Shown: one piece after another, positions 61,851 to 64,000 of the stretch
Layout of the letters: each line of letters opens with the position of its first letter
Numbering within the stretch: the stretch's first letter is position 1
Source of the DNA: Burkholderiales bacterium
GTDB taxonomy: Bacteria > Pseudomonadota > Gammaproteobacteria > Burkholderiales > Nitrosomonadaceae
Length of the DNA stretch: 64,000 nucleotides
NCBI GenBank assembly: GCA_024235735.1
Contig: JACKLU010000002.1
Location: 248,001-312,000, forward strand
Reading direction: 5' to 3'
Translations under genes and position numbers: made by a program
Notes under the pieces: model-generated
The model's database searches: none
Seen by the model: the letters and a program-made list of their open reading frames with translations, nothing else
Told to the model about the DNA's origin: nothing

Positions 61851-62417
61851 GTGGATCAGGCGGCCATCGCTGCGTTTGCCGGTTTTGGTTTGCTTTTATT
61901 CTGGGTCGCACAGCGCCTGAACCGGCTGAGTAACTGGCTGGCCGGTTATCCGCTACTCGTCTGGCTCAAACCGCTGTTGCACCGGCTCAAGGTCATGCTG
62001 ATTGGTCCGGAATCGACGCAAGACAGCCAGAACTTTGTTGACGCACTGCGCATCTGGCATCCATTGATCGCACTGAAAAGCCCGACGCCGCGCACGGTCA
62101 AAGCTTTCGTCAATAGGCTGCGCTACATGGCCAGCCGAGGCGATTTTGCAGCCGAAGCGCATCATGAAGCGCAGATGGTGGCGCTGGTGACGATAGATTA
62201 CTGTTATGAAAACAACGTGGATGAAGTGCTAGCCTTGATGGCGCAATACCTTGCCGAAGAATCCGGTTCACCGAAGACACAGTTTGAAGCGCGCTGGCCT
62301 GATCTGGCATCGACATTAAGTCTGCATGTCCAGGCTTTCGGTGCGTATCCCTCGGCGCAGGATATTGCGTTTTATCAAGTCATGAATGCCGATATCTGCA
62401 TTCATAGGCAGGAATAG
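61851..62417 (+). CDS. C-terminal fragment of a KAP-like P-loop NTPase
   Basis: 188 residues from a GTG with no ribosome site; the same frame is open only eight codons further upstream. SPTPRTVKAFVNRLRYMA near residue 80 is like the C-terminal part of KAP-family NTPases, which have a Walker A motif far upstream that is absent here. A hydrophobic start (AIAAFAGFGLLLFWVAQRL) could be one of the KAP membrane helices. It begins head-to-head with the decayed TonB receptor, so both are cut at the same scar. Probably a gene remnant. Confidence 0.55.
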   Translation: MDQAAIAAFAGFGLLLFWVAQRLNRLSNWLAGYPLLVWLKPLLHRLKVMLIGPESTQDSQNFVDALRIWHPLIALKSPTPRTVKAFVNRLRYMASRGDFAAEAHHEAQMVALVTIDYCYENNVDEVLALMAQYLAEESGSPKTQFEARWPDLASTLSLHVQAFGAYPSAQDIAFYQVMNADICIHRQE

Positions 62418-62840
62418 AGCGGTATGATTTCATTAGAGAATTGATTTTATGAATATAAATGCTGAACTTTGATGCAAATCTGTGTTTGCGGTAACTTCCT
62501 GCTGTTTTGCAGTAGTGTAAAATATTGGACTTGTAACACGAGTATGCTTGTCACGGGGTTGACAATCCTTTTGAACAGAAATTGTAAAAAATATTTTAAC
62601 CGACCAGTGTGCTGAGACAGCTTTATAGTGTGATGCAAAAAATCAAAAAAATTATTGTTATATGATTAAGATTCACAGCCGATATGTGTTGCAAACATCT
62701 AACGCGCTATGTAAATAAATGGTTTTTGTCGGCTTTTTCAAGTCTATCAAAATAAGTTCCTGTATTAATATCTGATAATATGTCGATATAAAAGAGCTGA
62801 TTTGATTTTGCCTGACTGAAATGTTGAAAAGGGAGTTTTT
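62418..62840. other. AT-rich leader region of the polysaccharide export operon
   Basis: No gene is supported. It is a likely promoter region for the export operon. TTGACA at 62559-62564 is a good -35 match, but no strong -10 box is seen at the right distance. AAGGGAG gives the ribosome site for the GTG start at 62841. Confidence 0.5.
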
Positions 62841-63470
62841 GTGAAAACATTTTTGATGAATATAACGCTTATGAAACAGTATACTTTTATAAGCATCGCC
62901 ATTCTGTTATTGAGTGGATGCACCAGTTATCCGCTTTTGACTGATGATGAAAAGAAAGTTGCCTCGTGGGATTATTTAATTGGGCCGGGAGATAATATCA
63001 ATATTATCGTTTGGCGTAATCCCGAAATTTCTATGTCTGTTCCGGTCAGACCTGATGGAAAGATAACAACGCCTTTGGTAGAAGACCTGCCCGCCAGTGG
63101 AAAAACAGCCACACAGCTTGCGCGTGATATTGAAGAGACATTATCCAAATATATTCAAGAGCCTGTAGTTACCGTTGTTGTTACCGAGTTCGTCGGCCCC
63201 TATAGTGAACAAATTCGAGTAGTTGGAGAAGCTGCCCGACCCCAGGCGCTACCGTATCGGGAAAATATGACGTTGATGGATGTGTTGATTGCTGTTGGCG
63301 GTATAACTGATTTTGCATCGGGTAATCGCGCCAGTATTATTCGCACCATTGGTGGTGAGCAGAGGCAATTTCGCGTTCGTCTGAATGATTTGATCAGAGA
63401 TGGTGACATTTCGGCTAATGTACCGATGAAGCAAGGCGACATATTAGTGATACCGGAAAGTTTCTTCTGA
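62841..63470 (+). CDS. Polysaccharide export lipoprotein (Wza/EpsE-like, XrtA system type)
   Basis: A 209-residue outer-membrane export lipoprotein. It uses a GTG start with GGGAG five bases upstream. The lipobox is LLLSGCTS near residue 27. The Poly_export domain follows: YLIGPGDNINIIVWRNPEIS, SVPVRPDGKITTPLVEDL and a SLBB-like part LMDVLIAVGGITDFASGNRA. The short length and order match the exosortase (XrtA)-linked exopolysaccharide loci. First gene of an operon. Confidence 0.92.
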   Translation: MKTFLMNITLMKQYTFISIAILLLSGCTSYPLLTDDEKKVASWDYLIGPGDNINIIVWRNPEISMSVPVRPDGKITTPLVEDLPASGKTATQLARDIEETLSKYIQEPVVTVVVTEFVGPYSEQIRVVGEAARPQALPYRENMTLMDVLIAVGGITDFASGNRASIIRTIGGEQRQFRVRLNDLIRDGDISANVPMKQGDILVIPESFF

Positions 63471-63623
63471 TTTTCTATTTAAGACAGTGCGGTTCTATTT
63501 GACGCCTGATATGTTTTGTAATCAAAAAAGCAGTGATGATCCTATTGCTAAATAAATCATCTTTTTCTAAAAAAATATTTCCATGATACGAGACTCACAT
63601 TTGAATTTGCTAGCGAGAATGCC

Positions 63624-64000
63624 ATGGATGAGTTAATTGCTCAGTTGTACGTGTACCTCAAGGGAACATGGAAATATCGACTGGTAGCCGTTATTGTGGC
63701 ATGGCTGGTTGCAATTGCTGGATGGTTGTTCGTGCTTAAATTGCCGGATAATTACGAAGCTTCAGCTAGAATTTACGTTGATACGCAGAATATCATAAGG
63801 CCGCTTATGGCGGGAATGACCGTTTCACCTGATGTGCAGCAACAGGTTTCGATCATGGGGCGCACGTTGATCAGTCGCCCTAATGTGGAAAGGGTTGTGC
63901 GCATGGTGGATCTGGATATACAGGTCGTCGACGAAAGAGAGCGAGATTTGCTGATCACGGAGTTGATGAAGCATATCAAATTGGGCGCCACTGTCGGGGA
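63624..64000 (+). CDS. Polysaccharide chain-length determinant (Wzz/EpsF-like), partial
   Basis: The first 125 codons are present; the gene runs off the window. MDELIAQLYVYLKGTWKYRL is followed by a membrane helix (VAVIVAWLVAIAGWLFVL) and the Wzz periplasmic start YEASARIYVDTQNIIRPLM, as in XrtA-linked chain-length proteins. 153 bases after the export lipoprotein on the same strand. It would control polymer length in the inner membrane. Confidence 0.9.
   Translation, partial: MDELIAQLYVYLKGTWKYRLVAVIVAWLVAIAGWLFVLKLPDNYEASARIYVDTQNIIRPLMAGMTVSPDVQQQVSIMGRTLISRPNVERVVRMVDLDIQVVDERERDLLITELMKHIKLGATVG

Noticed and set aside
61261..61911. 216-codon minus-strand frame as an independent gene
   Set aside because: It is a mixture of frames of the decayed TonB receptor and of antisense to the NTPase fragment.
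62531..62549. Sigma-54-like promoter before the polysaccharide export operon
   Set aside because: TTGTAACACGAGTATGCTT resembles the spacing, but the nearly invariant GG of the -24 box is missing.

Overview
The window looks like a chromosomal piece of a betaproteobacterium, most likely an ammonia oxidiser of the Nitrosomonas group. This is inferred from the ubiG-gph pair beside ssrA, aerobic hemF, an exosortase-type (XrtA) polysaccharide export operon, a DUF6502/DUF5666/beta-barrel gene set and a diheme cytochrome c peroxidase. No marker gene proves the genus.

Layout. 1-739: 5' part of an acyl desaturase. 1215-8473: one long minus-strand run, read from high to low coordinates: Gld-type ABC ATPase, permease, GldG-like and DUF4340 proteins, mutM, proC, yggT, a DUF167 gene and rluE. 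A MITE-like element splits the ATPase from its permease. 8987-12515: an OmpA-family lipid/peptidoglycan anchor, an amidohydrolase, ubiG and gph. 12589-12948: tmRNA gene ssrA. 13110-17397: a small island next to ssrA with a tyrosine integrase, a remnant of a type I restriction specificity gene, an IS3-family element, a truncated IS21 istA and two unknown genes. 17501-17685: tRNA-Phe and tRNA-Arg. 17949-26674: aroC, hemF, a His-rich cytochrome c peroxidase with a His-rich secreted partner, small membrane proteins, msrB and conserved unknowns.

26799-34809 is an accessory oxidation cluster on the minus strand: two paralogous unknown proteins, a DyP peroxidase, a P450 whose I-helix lacks the usual acidic residue, a GST-like protein, a papain-like/LRAT-like hydrolase and a vanadium-type haloperoxidase. 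No P450 redox partner is present, so peroxide- or hydroperoxide-driven chemistry is a reasonable reading. 35172-39247 encodes a DUF6502 protein, a DUF5666 protein and an outer-membrane protein with an Asp/Ser/Gly tandem-repeat insert. Three similar palindromes lie in the divergent promoter towards a short RTX-like protein (39674-40414). 40694-46471 is a tight five-gene operon: alpha/beta hydrolase, DUF1611-like P-loop NTPase, ABC-exporter-like protein with a ruined ATPase domain, OprO/P-type porin and Asp/Asn beta-hydroxylase-like protein. This is the best candidate in the window for an undescribed system.

46732-49702 carries a Tat-signalled multicopper oxidase and a Tat-signalled PLP decarboxylase. 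49829-54797 is a sulfide/persulfide module: persulfide-dioxygenase-like MBL protein, two YeeE/YedE half-transporters, BigR-like regulator, fused sulfurtransferase-SQR and TauE/SafE exporter. The end of the window holds manC-like and wecB sugar-nucleotide genes, bfd (with a Fur-like site) and bfr, a PQQ-type sugar dehydrogenase, a decayed TonB receptor, a KAP-NTPase-like fragment, and the start of a polysaccharide export operon that runs off the right edge.
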